From NCBI GenBank assembly GCA_037142875.1, contig JBAWZV010000003.1:94018-158017 (forward strand): 64,000 bases of DNA, given 5' to 3'. Each line of letters starts with the position of its first letter. Position 1 is the stretch's first letter. The DNA comes from PALSA-600 sp037142875. GTDB taxonomy: Bacteria; Actinomycetota; Thermoleophilia; Gaiellales; Gaiellaceae. The position numbers and the translations under genes are program-made. Under the pieces are notes generated by a model. The model saw nothing but the letters and a program-made list of their open reading frames with translations, searched no databases and had not been told where the DNA came from. Below are positions 1 through 7,604 of the stretch, in pieces.

Positions 1-1
1 C

Positions 2-127
2 ACCTCGCGCGGGACCGGCCTCGGACTTGCGATCGTCAAGCACATCATCAGTGCGGCGGAGGGCACGATCGAGGCACACGGCGACCGGGGCCACGGCCTG
101 CATGTCCGCTGCGTGTTCCCTGCCTAG
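2..127 (+). CDS. Sensor histidine kinase, C-terminal end only
   Basis: The window opens inside this gene. The last 41 residues read in frame from base 2 and stop at a TAG. They include GTGLGLAIVK, the glycine-rich G2 box of the HATPase_c domain, followed by the closing strands of that ATP-binding fold. This is therefore the extreme C-terminus of a two-component sensor kinase. It lies beside the pst-phoU genes, so a PhoR-type phosphate sensor is a reasonable guess, but the sensor and histidine parts are outside the window and the signal cannot be told. Confidence 0.8.
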   Translation, partial: TSRGTGLGLAIVKHIISAAEGTIEAHGDRGHGLHVRCVFPA

Positions 128-174
128 GAGCCCCCGCGTCGTCAGGCCGGGGTCAAGCCGACCTTTCGGTGCCC

Positions 175-552
175 TCAGGTCACGACGATACGTGGAGCGT
201 GGGACGTCGAGTAGACATCCTTGCGCAGGATCTTGTCGTGGCGGAGCGGAAACACGTCAACGCCCTCCCATTCGATCTCCACGCCGTCGGCGCGCACCGC
301 GCGAGCTGTCCATTCGCTGACGACGAACGAGTCGGCCGCGTACAGGCGCCGGCTGGAGAAGCGCAGCGAGGGCCACCGTTCGAAGATCCCGGCGATGTGC
401 TCGCGTACCGCATCGCTCCCTTCGGCACGCTCACCGGCGCTGTGGTTCTCGAAGACGATCGACGTGTCGTGGAACGAGCACACCGCCGCGAGATCCTGGC
501 GATTCCACGCATCGTTGTACGCGGCGATCAAGGCACGCGCGCGATCGCTCAT
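175..552 (-). CDS. SnoaL-like / NTF2-fold protein
   Basis: A 125-residue protein starting MSDRARALIAAYNDAW. The opening helix with ALIAAYNDAWNRQD, the stretch IVFENHSAG and the run VREHIAGIFERWPSLRF match the SnoaL-like subgroup of the NTF2 fold, a small cone-shaped alpha+beta barrel used by polyketide cyclases, ketosteroid isomerase-like enzymes and many uncharacterised proteins. Later strands such as EWEGVDVFPLRHDKI fit the C-terminal part of that fold. The ATG at 552 was preferred to an upstream start because homologues usually begin just before this helix. It follows pstS on the same strand but is separated by a strong hairpin terminator, so it is probably transcribed on its own. Substrate unknown. 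Confidence 0.72.
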   Translation of the reverse strand: MSDRARALIAAYNDAWNRQDLAAVCSFHDTSIVFENHSAGERAEGSDAVREHIAGIFERWPSLRFSSRRLYAADSFVVSEWTARAVRADGVEIEWEGVDVFPLRHDKILRKDVYSTSHAPRIVVT

Positions 553-575
553 GTCCGGGATCCTAGAAGAGAAGA

Positions 576-603
576 CGGGAGGGCGCCCTGAGGCGCCCTC
601 CCG
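576..603 (-). terminator. Intrinsic terminator after pstS
   Basis: A perfect 12-bp inverted repeat, CGGGAGGGCGCC and its complement around a CTGA loop, lies 26 bases past the pstS stop. Read on the minus strand it is followed by a moderately T-rich stretch (GTCTTCTCTTC). It should end transcripts coming from pstC-pstA-pstS and insulate the SnoaL-like gene. Confidence 0.75.
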
Positions 604-628
604 CATGGTTACCCCGGACGGGGAAGAA

Positions 629-1675
629 CTACGTTGCGTTGATCGACTTCAGCGCCTTCTCGGACGCGACGAGCACGACCTTCGGAATCGGCGCGAACCA
701 GAGCTTCGCGGTGTACTTGCCCGCCTGGCCCTGGGTGAGTGCCCAGAAGACCATCTTCCGCAGCGCGGTCGCGTTGGCGGTCTTCGTCGGGAGGATGATG
801 TACGTGTACGTGCTGATCGGATACGCCGTCGGATTCGTCTTCGGCGGGTTCACGATGTGCAGCTCGTTGTTGGCGGGCACGGAGGTGACTGCGCCGCCGG
901 CAGCCGCAACGTTGCGGATGCTCGGGTAGATGAACTTGCCTGCCTGGTTCTGGATGGCGGCGAAGTGGAGATGATTGGCGAGCGCGAACGCCGTGTCGAC
1001 GTAACACATTGCGCCCGGCGTGTTCGCCACGACGCCTGCGACACCAGCTGAGCCGCTGGCACCGACGCCGGCCGGCCAGTTGACTGCCTGACCCGTACCG
1101 ATCTGCGCCTTCCAGGTCGGGCTGGCAGAGGCGAGGTAGTCCGTGAAGTTGTACGTCGTACCCGAGTTACCGGTGCGGTAGACCGGGGTGATCTTGAGAT
1201 CGGGGAACGTCGCCTTCGGGTTGAGCGCCTTGATCGCCGGGTCGTTCCAGTTGGTGATCTGGCCCATGTAGATCTTGGCGATCAGGTCGCCCGAGAGGTT
1301 CACGTGGACCGCTGCGGAAGCCGGCGTGATACCCGGGACGTTGTACGGGATCGACGTCGCGGCGAGCGCCCACGGAATCTGGACACAACCGTTGCAGGCC
1401 GTGAACTGGTCGGTCGTCAGCGGCGCGTCAGACGCACCGAAGTCGACTGTCCGGGCGGTGATCGCCGAGATGCCGGCACCGGAGCCGACCGGGCTGTACT
1501 GGATCGTGTAGTCGAACGCCGAGCCGATGGCGGGCGTCCAGACCGAAACGAGCGGCGACACGAACGAGCTGCCGGCGCCATTGAGTGTGATCGCCTCGTG
1601 CTTCGCACCGGCGACTGTCGCAGTCAGGAGCGCAAGCGACCCAACCGCGAGAAGGGCAAGAGCCTTCCTCATCAT
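629..1675 (-). CDS. pstS: Phosphate ABC transporter substrate-binding protein PstS
   Basis: A secreted 348-residue phosphate-binding protein. Residues 1-24 (MMRKALALLAVGSLALL...) form a signal peptide, without an obvious lipobox cysteine. The mature part opens with INLNGAGSSF-like sequence (ITLNGAGSSFVSPL), the first phosphate-contacting loop of PstS, followed by IQYSPVGSGAGISAI and VDFGASDAPLT, the other two signature loops; YRTGNSGTTYNFTDYL is the fourth. An AAGGAG box lies 9 bases before the ATG at 1675; an alternative ATG at 1681 sits only 3 bases from it. The gene is last in the pstC-pstA-pstS order, 130 bases after pstA, with its own upstream Pho-box-like repeat, which suggests a separate strong promoter for the binding protein. 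Confidence 0.95.
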   Translation of the reverse strand: MMRKALALLAVGSLALLTATVAGAKHEAITLNGAGSSFVSPLVSVWTPAIGSAFDYTIQYSPVGSGAGISAITARTVDFGASDAPLTTDQFTACNGCVQIPWALAATSIPYNVPGITPASAAVHVNLSGDLIAKIYMGQITNWNDPAIKALNPKATFPDLKITPVYRTGNSGTTYNFTDYLASASPTWKAQIGTGQAVNWPAGVGASGSAGVAGVVANTPGAMCYVDTAFALANHLHFAAIQNQAGKFIYPSIRNVAAAGGAVTSVPANNELHIVNPPKTNPTAYPISTYTYIILPTKTANATALRKMVFWALTQGQAGKYTAKLWFAPIPKVVLVASEKALKSINAT

Positions 1676-1756
1676 GAACATTTTCTCCTTGTCCTGGGGT
1701 TTCCGAACTTCAACCGTGAGAGTGCCCGCCCTGGCCGCACACGTGGGCTGCAAGGG

Positions 1757-1785
1757 TGTGACGTTCAGGTAACGGACTGGTGAAC
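1757..1785 (-). promoter_or_regulatory. Pho-box-like element upstream of pstS
   Basis: On the minus strand three pentamers, TCACC, TTACC and TCACA, begin exactly 11 bases apart (complements at 1779, 1768 and 1757). They sit about 82 bases before the pstS start. The same arrangement, with long identical stretches (TCACCAG, CGTTA, GAACGTCAC), occurs upstream of the phosphoesterase gene at 24332-24369. Direct repeats of 11 bp are the known layout of PhoB/PhoP operators. Confidence 0.7.
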
Positions 1786-1805
1786 CGACGCGAAAAGCAG
1801 GCGAA

Positions 1806-2702
1806 CTAGTGGGTCTGCCCGAGCTTTCGACGCGAACGGTCGAGCATCAGACGTGAGACCAGGCTCGTCGCCAGCACGAACGCGATCAGCACAAACGCCG
1901 CTGCCCACGCCTGCTGGTTCAAGTGGCGGTCGGCCTGCTCCGAGTACTCGAAGATCGTCACCGGGATCGACGTGACGGATGTCGCAGGATCCCAGTTGAC
2001 GAGCGACCCTGCGATCGAGCACGTGAAGAGCAGAGGCGCCGTCTCCCCGGCTGCGCGAGCGACCGCGAGTGTCGTTCCGGTCACGATTCCACCCAGAGCC
2101 GTCGGCAGGACGATGCTCAGGGTGGTCCGCCACTTCGGTACGCCGAGTGCCGTGCTTGCGTCACGAAGGCTGTTCGGCACGAGGGCCAACACCTCCATCG
2201 TCGTGCGGGCAACGAGCGGCAGCATGATGATCGCGAGGGCGAAGCTGCCGGCATAGACGCTCTGGTGATGACCGACACCGAGGAACTTCGTCTTGACGAC
2301 GAGTGCGAACACGAAGATGCCGATCACGATCGACGGGAAGCCGTTGAGCACGTCGAGCGCCAGCCGGATCTGATTTCCAACCCTCCGGGATGCGAACTCG
2401 CTCACGAAGATCGCGACAAGCACACCGATCGGGACAGACATCGCCGTCGCGATCACGATGAGCAGACCCGTCCCGACAAGAGCGGGTGCGATCCCGCCGC
2501 CACCCGCACCGAACACGGGCGGGCCCTTGGTGAAGAAGTCGATATTGAGCGCGGGAATGGCGCGAAGGAGGACCGAGAGCACGAGGATCCCGAGCAGCGA
2601 GACCGCGATCAGCGCGGCAAAGACAGCCGTGGCCTGCGCGATCCGGTTTGTCCGCAGGCGCTTCCTGGAGCGCCCGGTCGCCTTGAGTGACATTGGCTCC
2701 AT
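1806..2702 (-). CDS. pstA: Phosphate ABC transporter permease PstA
   Basis: Inner-membrane permease of the Pst phosphate importer, 298 residues, with about six hydrophobic helices. The EAA-type loop that docks with the ATPase is visible as LRDASTALGVPKWRTTLSIVLPTALGGIVTG, preceded by the PstA-typical segment RTTMEVLALVPNSLRDA. The stretch VAIFVSEFASR matches the family's second conserved cytoplasmic segment. Start: ATG at 2702 overlaps the pstC stop by one base (TGATG); a second ATG at 2693 is also possible. Partner of PstC; with PstB and PstS it forms the complete importer. Confidence 0.95.
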   Translation of the reverse strand: MEPMSLKATGRSRKRLRTNRIAQATAVFAALIAVSLLGILVLSVLLRAIPALNIDFFTKGPPVFGAGGGGIAPALVGTGLLIVIATAMSVPIGVLVAIFVSEFASRRVGNQIRLALDVLNGFPSIVIGIFVFALVVKTKFLGVGHHQSVYAGSFALAIIMLPLVARTTMEVLALVPNSLRDASTALGVPKWRTTLSIVLPTALGGIVTGTTLAVARAAGETAPLLFTCSIAGSLVNWDPATSVTSIPVTIFEYSEQADRHLNQQAWAAAFVLIAFVLATSLVSRLMLDRSRRKLGQTH

Positions 2703-3673
2703 CAGTGCGCGCCTGCGTGAGCACGGTCGAAGCGATGAACGATCCGCTGCGCAACGAAGTTCGTCACGAACGTGATGGCCAGCAGAAGGAGTGCGAGGTA
2801 GAAGAGCGCCGAGACCTCGAGATTCGTTCCCGCGCCCTGGTACTCCGTGGCGAGCTGACTCGCGAGGCTGTTACCCGGGCCGAACAGCGAGATCCCGAGA
2901 CCGCGAAGGCTGTTCCCAATGACCTGCGTCACTGCGATCGCCTCGCCAAGAGCCCGACCGAGCCCGAGAATGACGCCTGCGACAACGCCGCCGCGCACGT
3001 GAGGGACGACGACGCCACGAACCATCTCCCAGTGCGTTGCACCGAGCCCGATCGAGGCCTCTTTGATGTCGCGCGGGACGCCGCTGAAGAGCTCACGGCA
3101 GATCGACGAGGTGATCGGGATGATCATCATCGTCAGGACGACGATCGCGATCAGCACGCCGTTCTGTGACGGCGATCCCGAGAAGATCGGGATCCAGCCC
3201 AGGTAGTCGTGAAGAAACGGCTCGATGTCGGAACGCATGAACGGCCCGAGCACGAGGATGCCCCAGAGACCGACAACGACGCTCGGCACGGCCGCGAGCA
3301 TCTCGATCAGTGACCCGATCGGCCCGCGAATTGCGGGCGGAGCCAGCTCGCTCAGGAACAGCCCGATTGCGATCGAGAGCGGCGCGGCGATCAGGACGGC
3401 ACCGAAGGAGATCTCGAGTGTCCCGAGGATCAGCCAACGGGCTCCAAAGACGCCTGTGACCGGGTTCCACTCCGTGTTCCAGATGAACCCGAGCCCGAAG
3501 TGATGAACTGCCGGCCACGCGCCGTCGATCACCTTCCAGATGATCGCCACGATGATCAGAACGACGAGTGCAGCGGCGGCCGCTGTGATCAGTCGAAGGC
3601 CGGAGTCGCCGACGCGGTCGAGCGTGTGGCGCGTGCGGCGGAGGACTGAGACGGGATCTGCGGCGGCTTCCAT
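2702..3673 (-). CDS. pstC: Phosphate ABC transporter permease PstC
   Basis: Second membrane subunit of the phosphate importer, 323 residues from the ATG at 3673 (MEAAADPVSV...). The first helix is VVLIIVAIIWKVI; the segment WNPVTGVFGARWLILGTLEI is characteristic of PstC, as is the coupling loop IKEASIGLGATHWEMVRGVVVPH. LFLSELAPPAIRG corresponds to the conserved region before the AAVPSVVVGLWGI helix. It is the first gene of the minus-strand arm, divergent from pstB across 124 bases. Splitting pst into divergent arms with pstS last is less common than the usual pstSCAB order. Confidence 0.95.
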   Translation of the reverse strand: MEAAADPVSVLRRTRHTLDRVGDSGLRLITAAAAALVVLIIVAIIWKVIDGAWPAVHHFGLGFIWNTEWNPVTGVFGARWLILGTLEISFGAVLIAAPLSIAIGLFLSELAPPAIRGPIGSLIEMLAAVPSVVVGLWGILVLGPFMRSDIEPFLHDYLGWIPIFSGSPSQNGVLIAIVVLTMMIIPITSSICRELFSGVPRDIKEASIGLGATHWEMVRGVVVPHVRGGVVAGVILGLGRALGEAIAVTQVIGNSLRGLGISLFGPGNSLASQLATEYQGAGTNLEVSALFYLALLLLAITFVTNFVAQRIVHRFDRAHAGAH

Positions 3674-3797
3674 GTCCGGCAGCTTTACAGTGCAACTGTC
3701 GGAGCGCGAGGGGCTGTAACCACTTCGACACGAAAGATTCACACCCCGTGAACCCCGTCATCGGCCCGCGCCAGTGACACTCGGTAACGTGAGCGTT

Positions 3798-4649
3798 ATG
3801 GAGCCGACCCGTTCTGAGACACCGTCCGTCGCGGCGCTGACCGTCAGTCAGAAGCCCGCCGATCCGGTGGCTCGCGAGACCGTGTTCGACATCGACCATC
3901 TGTCGGTGTCGTACGGCGCGTCGTTGGCCGTCTCCGACGTCTCGATGGATATCCACCGGAACGCGGTGACTGCGCTGATCGGTCCCTCCGGCTGCGGAAA
4001 GTCGACCTTCCTGCGCTGCCTGAACCGGATGAACGACCTCGTGCCGAACGCGAAGGTCGAAGGCGCGTTGCTCTACCACGGCGTCGACATCTACGGCCCC
4101 GAGGTCGATCCGATCGAGGTTCGCCGGCGCATCGGCATGGTGTTCCAGCGGCCGAACCCGTTTCCGAAGTCGATCTACGACAACGTCGCCTACGGCCTGC
4201 GTGTCCTCGGAATGAAGGACAACCTCGACGACCGGGTTGAGCAGGCCCTCCGCCGCGCCGCGATCTGGGACGAGGTCAAGAACCGGCTCAAGGGCTCCGC
4301 GCTCGGCCTCTCGGGCGGCCAGCAGCAGCGCCTCTGCATCGCCCGTGCGATCGCCGTCGAGCCCGACGTCATTCTGCTGGACGAACCCGCCTCCGCTCTC
4401 GACCCCATCTCGACGCAGTCGATCGAGGATCTGATGCACGAGTTGAAGCGCGAGTACACGCTCGTCATCGTGACTCACAACATGCAGCAGGCAGCTCGCG
4501 TCGCAGAGATGACAGCGTTCTTCAGCCTCCAGGTCAAAGACGACGGGAGCCGCCACGGCATCCTCGTCGAGTACGACACGACCGAGAAGATCTTCACGCA
4601 TCCGGCTGACGAGCGCACGGAAGGCTATGTCACGGGGCGGTTCGGATGA
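3798..4649 (+). CDS. pstB: Phosphate ABC transporter ATP-binding protein PstB
   Basis: ATPase of the Pst importer, 283 residues. Walker A is GPSGCGKST at residues 62-70, followed by the PstB-typical FLRCLNRMNDL; the signature motif is LSGGQQQRLCIARAIA and Walker B is VILLDEPASALDP. The run FQRPNPFPKSIYDNVAYGLR is diagnostic of PstB. The ATG at 3798 was chosen over a GTG at 3774 because PstB proteins have only short N-terminal tails. An inverted repeat TAACG-TGAG-CGTTA spans the bases just before the start codon. It overlaps phoU by 4 bases (ATGA), so the two are translationally coupled. Confidence 0.96.
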   Translation: MEPTRSETPSVAALTVSQKPADPVARETVFDIDHLSVSYGASLAVSDVSMDIHRNAVTALIGPSGCGKSTFLRCLNRMNDLVPNAKVEGALLYHGVDIYGPEVDPIEVRRRIGMVFQRPNPFPKSIYDNVAYGLRVLGMKDNLDDRVEQALRRAAIWDEVKNRLKGSALGLSGGQQQRLCIARAIAVEPDVILLDEPASALDPISTQSIEDLMHELKREYTLVIVTHNMQQAARVAEMTAFFSLQVKDDGSRHGILVEYDTTEKIFTHPADERTEGYVTGRFG

Positions 4650-5323
4650 GATTCTCCTTCCAGGACGAGCTCGAGAAGCTCGAGGCAGCTGTCCAGGAGG
4701 AGGGCGACTATGTGCTGCGGGCGCTGCGCTCCTCGCTCAACGCGCTTGCGCGCGCCGACGACGAGCTTGCCGATGACGTCATCCGCTTCGACGATGAGGT
4801 CGACCGTCGCTACGCCGCCATCGAGTCCGGCGTGCAATCGCTGCTCGCACGGCAGACCCCGGTCGCGTCGGACCTGAGGCTCGTCCTCGCGATCCTGCGC
4901 GTCAACCTCCACCTCGAGCGCATGGCCGACTACTGCGTGACGGTCGCCAAGCTCACAAAGCTGATGGGAAGCCTCGACGTCACCGACGAGACGATCCTGA
5001 CGTCGATCGAAGACATGGGCCAGCGTGCGGAGCAGATGATCCGCGTCGCGCTCGACGCTTTCGCGGATCGCGATCTCGACAAGGCCCGGTCACTCCACGA
5101 TCTGGACGACCTGATCGACCGCGCAAATCGCAAGGCTGTCGAGGACGTGCTCTCTCTCGGCGACTCAGCGGAGGAACGCGAGTACGGCCTCCGCATGCTC
5201 GTCATCTCGCGCTGCGTCGAGCGGATCGGCGACCACGCGGTCGACATCGGCGAGCAGGTCGCCTACCTGGTGACCGGCGAGCACGTCGAGCTCACCGACG
5301 CATCACGCGCCACCGAGGCCTGA
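4646..5323 (+). CDS. phoU: Phosphate signalling regulator PhoU
   Basis: Cytoplasmic regulator that links the Pst importer to the PhoR-type sensor and represses the Pho response when phosphate is plentiful. The 225-residue protein is all helical with the two PhoU repeats: repeat 1 carries DDEVDRRYAAIE and ASDLRLVLAILRVNLHLERMADY, repeat 2 carries DDLIDRANRKAVED and LRMLVISRCVERIGDHAVDIGE. The E-R-x-(A/G)-D metal-binding motif occurs once in each repeat (ERMAD and ERIGD). It overlaps pstB by ATGA. Confidence 0.95.
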   Translation: MRFSFQDELEKLEAAVQEEGDYVLRALRSSLNALARADDELADDVIRFDDEVDRRYAAIESGVQSLLARQTPVASDLRLVLAILRVNLHLERMADYCVTVAKLTKLMGSLDVTDETILTSIEDMGQRAEQMIRVALDAFADRDLDKARSLHDLDDLIDRANRKAVEDVLSLGDSAEEREYGLRMLVISRCVERIGDHAVDIGEQVAYLVTGEHVELTDASRATEA

Positions 5324-5366
5324 GCCGCCGACCCGTCCTGTGGCGGGCCGGTACCTTCGGTCATCC

Positions 5367-5726
5367 ATGACCGTGAACGCGAACGAGACGCAGGATGCCG
5401 GCCGCCGCACGCGCCTCGCCAACGAGCGCACCTACCTTGCGTGGTGGCGAACCGGGCTCACGTCGCTTGCCGTCTGCGTGGGACTCGGGCGCATCGTGCC
5501 GGACGTCGCGAACGTCACCAAGTGGCCGTATGAGCTCGTCGGCGCCTGCTACGGCGTCCTCGGGATCGCGTTCATGGTGCTGGGGCACCTGAGAGTCCGC
5601 GCCGTCGAGACGGCCGTCGACCGTGGCGAGTTCGCCCGTCTCGACCAGCGGATCGGGCTGTGGCTCCTCGTCGCGGGGATCATCCTCGGTACCGCCACGA
5701 TCGCCCTGGTTGCGTTCGGCGCCTGA
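5367..5726 (+). CDS. DUF202 family membrane protein
   Basis: A 119-residue protein with three predicted membrane helices (about residues 34-52, 60-80 and 99-118). The segment RLANERTYLAWWRTGL is the signature of DUF202/YidH proteins, an inner-membrane family of unsettled function. The ATG at 5367 (MTVNANETQD) gives the usual short polar N-terminus. It sits 43 bases after phoU and may be read through from pstB-phoU, but it converges with arsR. No function can be assigned from the sequence. Confidence 0.8.
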   Translation: MTVNANETQDAGRRTRLANERTYLAWWRTGLTSLAVCVGLGRIVPDVANVTKWPYELVGACYGVLGIAFMVLGHLRVRAVETAVDRGEFARLDQRIGLWLLVAGIILGTATIALVAFGA

Positions 5727-5751
5727 CCGCGGCGCCGTGCGCCTCGAAGCG

Positions 5752-6090
5752 CTAGCCGAGCAGCCCGCGAAGCGCGGCGAGAGGCTCTTCTCGCACCTTG
5801 AAGTACGCCCAGTTGCCCCGTTGCTCGCGCTCGACAAGCCCTGCTTCGAGGAGCACCTTGAGGTGGTGGCTGATCGTCGGCTGTGACAGACCGAGCGGCT
5901 CGGTGAGGTTGCAGACACACGCCTCGTGATTCGGCTGGGCCTGGATCAGGCTGATCAGGCGAAGCCGCGTGGGGTCGGCGATCGTCTTCAACGCCGAGCC
6001 GAGCTGCTCCGCGTCGGCAGCGTCGAGCGGACCGTGCAGCAGCGGCGGGCACGAGGCGGCGATCGTCGCAATGGTCTGCATCGGTTCCAT
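5752..6090 (-). CDS. arsR: ArsR-family arsenic-responsive repressor
   Basis: Winged-helix repressor of about 112 residues. The recognition region reads LGLSQPTISHHLKVLLEAGLVEREQRG, the classic ArsR/SmtB helix-turn-helix and wing. Just before it lies ACVCNLTE: the CxC pair at the start of this helix is the arsenite-binding site of ArsR-type repressors. It is divergent from arsC and the aquaporin gene, as expected of an autoregulated ars switch. The start is uncertain: MEPMQTIATIA at 6090 is chosen, MQTIATIA at 6081 and longer forms are possible but would run into the operator-like palindromes. Confidence 0.9.
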   Translation of the reverse strand: MEPMQTIATIAASCPPLLHGPLDAADAEQLGSALKTIADPTRLRLISLIQAQPNHEACVCNLTEPLGLSQPTISHHLKVLLEAGLVEREQRGNWAYFKVREEPLAALRGLLG

Positions 6091-6097
6091 ATTGACA

Positions 6098-6147
6098 GAG
6101 ATCGATCTCGTTGTCATGATGACGTCGACATCGATCCTCATCGATAT
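6098..6147. promoter_or_regulatory. Probable ArsR operator region
   Basis: The gap between arsR and arsC carries a perfect 12-bp palindrome GAGATCGATCTC (6098-6109), and 20 bases further on CATCGAT twice (6129-6135 and 6139-6145), giving ATCGAT three times in 50 bases. Paired ATCGAT-like half sites are the usual target of ArsR/SmtB repressors, and the position would let one protein control both directions. Confidence 0.6.
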
Positions 6148-6161
6148 GAAAGGACCGCCGC

Positions 6162-6803
6162 ATGACCGAAGCACTCGATCCAGTCACCGAACGCCATGTT
6201 GAGAGCCTCACGCGCGGTCTGATCACCGAGTTCGCCGCGACGTTCTCCGAGGAGACGATCCACCGGTACATCCGCGAGTCGATCGACGTCCTGGGAACCG
6301 CCAAGATCAACGTCTTCGTCCCCGTCCTCGCCCACCGGTTCGCCCGCGAACGCCTGCGCGCCCTCGCCCAGGCCGACGGTGCCCTCCCGAAGGCCGAGCC
6401 GGAGGTTCTGTTCGTCTGCGTCCACAACGCCGGCCGAAGTCAGATGGCGGCCGCCCTCGTCACGCTTCGATCGCAGGGCCGTGTCCATGTCCGGTCGGCC
6501 GGGAGCGCACCCGCGTCCGAGATCAACCCGGCAGTCGTCGAAGCGATGGCCGAGATCGGCGTGGACCTGCGCGACGCATTTCCGAAGCCGCTCACGGACG
6601 AGGTCGTCCGTGCCGCGGATGTCGTGATCACGATGGGATGTGGCGACGCGTGCCCGATCTATCCCGGCAAGCGCTACGAGGACTGGAAGCTCGAAGACCC
6701 GGCCGGGCAGGGGCTCGAACCCGTCCGGGCGATCCGTGACGACATCGACGCCCGCGTCCAGGCGCTCGTGGACGATCTGCTCTCCGCGTCGGCGGCCGGC
6801 TGA
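6162..6803 (+). CDS. arsC: Arsenate reductase / arsenate-mycothiol transferase with N-terminal helical domain
   Basis: 213 residues in two parts. Residues 1-70 form a helical domain (HVESLTRGLITEFA, THE helix FVPVLAHRFARERLRAL) seen in actinobacterial arsenate reductases. Residues 82-210 are a low-molecular-weight tyrosine-phosphatase fold: the active-site loop is C86-V-H-N-A-G-R92-S, and the later VITMGCGDACPIYPGKRYEDW carries the conserved cysteines and aspartate region. Such enzymes use mycothiol/mycoredoxin or thioredoxin to reduce arsenate. An AAAGGA box lies 7 bases before the ATG. It is divergent from arsR and followed 18 bases later by the aquaporin gene, which can let the arsenite product leave the cell. 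Confidence 0.92.
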   Translation: MTEALDPVTERHVESLTRGLITEFAATFSEETIHRYIRESIDVLGTAKINVFVPVLAHRFARERLRALAQADGALPKAEPEVLFVCVHNAGRSQMAAALVTLRSQGRVHVRSAGSAPASEINPAVVEAMAEIGVDLRDAFPKPLTDEVVRAADVVITMGCGDACPIYPGKRYEDWKLEDPAGQGLEPVRAIRDDIDARVQALVDDLLSASAAG

Positions 6804-6821
6804 CCCTGTAAGACTCGGGTC

Positions 6822-7490
6822 ATGGCCGACATCCCTCCGAGGGCGCTGCTGCGCGCGCTCACCGCAGAGTTCATCGGCACGTTCATGCTCGTCTTCGCGG
6901 GCTGCGGCGCGATCATGGTCGACACGAGAACGCACGAGCTGGGGCACGTTGGGGTCGCGCTCACCTTCGGCCTCGTGATCACCGCGATGATCTACGCCGT
7001 CGGACACATCTCAGGGGCGCATTTCAACGCCGCGGTGACGTTCGCCTTCGCGCTGACTCGGCATTTTCCGTGGCGTCGAGCCGTCGCGTACATGGGCGTA
7101 CAGCTCCTCGGCGCTCTCGCTGCCGCGGCAGTCCTCCGCGGCTCACTCGGCAACATCGCTCACCTCGGCGCGACGCTCCCGTCCGGCTCCGAGGGACAGT
7201 CACTGCTCTGGGAGATCATCCTCAGCTTCATCCTGATGTTCGTCGTTATGGCCGTTGCGACCGATACACGGGCCGTTGGCGAGGCAGCGGCGATCGCCGT
7301 CGGGGCCACCGTCGCGATGGACGCACTCTTTGGCGGTCCGATCTCCGGCGCCTCGATGAACCCGATTCGCTCGGTCGGCCCGGCGCTCGTCACGGGCGAC
7401 CTCCACGCCCTGTGGCTCTACATCGTGGCCCCCATCGCGGGCACGTCACTGGGCGCGCTCACCTACCAGTTCGTCCGCGCCGAGACCTGA
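6822..7490 (+). CDS. Aquaporin-family channel of the arsenic operon (AqpS-like)
   Basis: A 222-residue major intrinsic protein with six membrane helices. In this family two NPA loops form the pore; here they read SGAHFNAAVT (N69-A70-A71) and SGASMNPIRS (N180-P181-I182, with the selectivity-filter arginine R183 kept). Both loops therefore depart from NPA. Its place right after arsC, with no other arsenite pump (ArsB or Acr3) in the cluster, suggests that arsenite made by ArsC leaves down its gradient through this channel, as described for AqpS of rhizobia. Glycerol or another small solute remains possible. Confidence 0.88.
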   Translation: MADIPPRALLRALTAEFIGTFMLVFAGCGAIMVDTRTHELGHVGVALTFGLVITAMIYAVGHISGAHFNAAVTFAFALTRHFPWRRAVAYMGVQLLGALAAAAVLRGSLGNIAHLGATLPSGSEGQSLLWEIILSFILMFVVMAVATDTRAVGEAAAIAVGATVAMDALFGGPISGASMNPIRSVGPALVTGDLHALWLYIVAPIAGTSLGALTYQFVRAET

Positions 7491-7523
7491 AACCGCCCCA
7501 CAGGGCGCACCGTTCGTCACGTC

Positions 7524-7550
7524 GGTGAACGTGTGTCTGCAGCCTGGTGA
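7524..7550 (-). promoter_or_regulatory. Weak Pho-box-like element before the PHP-glycosyltransferase gene
   Basis: On the minus strand TCACCAG is followed 22 bases later by TCACC (complements at 7546 and 7524), the same outer spacing as in the two better Pho-box candidates, but the middle repeat is degraded (CAGAC). It lies 55-81 bases before the gene that starts at 7605, but points the other way. Weak evidence only. Confidence 0.22.
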
Positions 7551-7604
7551 CAACCGGCCGAAAATGGCAGGAGACGTCCGCCGCAGCGACTAAACCGTGT
7601 CTCG

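Noticed and set aside
3736..3753. TTCAC-ACCCC-GTGAA inverted repeat between pstC and pstB considered as a Pho box
   Set aside because: It is an inverted, not 11-bp direct, repeat and does not match the two good elements; it could still be another operator, but the evidence is too thin.
3093..4601. 502-codon minus-strand open frame across pstC and pstB
   Set aside because: Antisense shadow of two clear Pst genes; the translation is arginine- and aspartate-rich with no domain, as expected of a high-GC complement frame.
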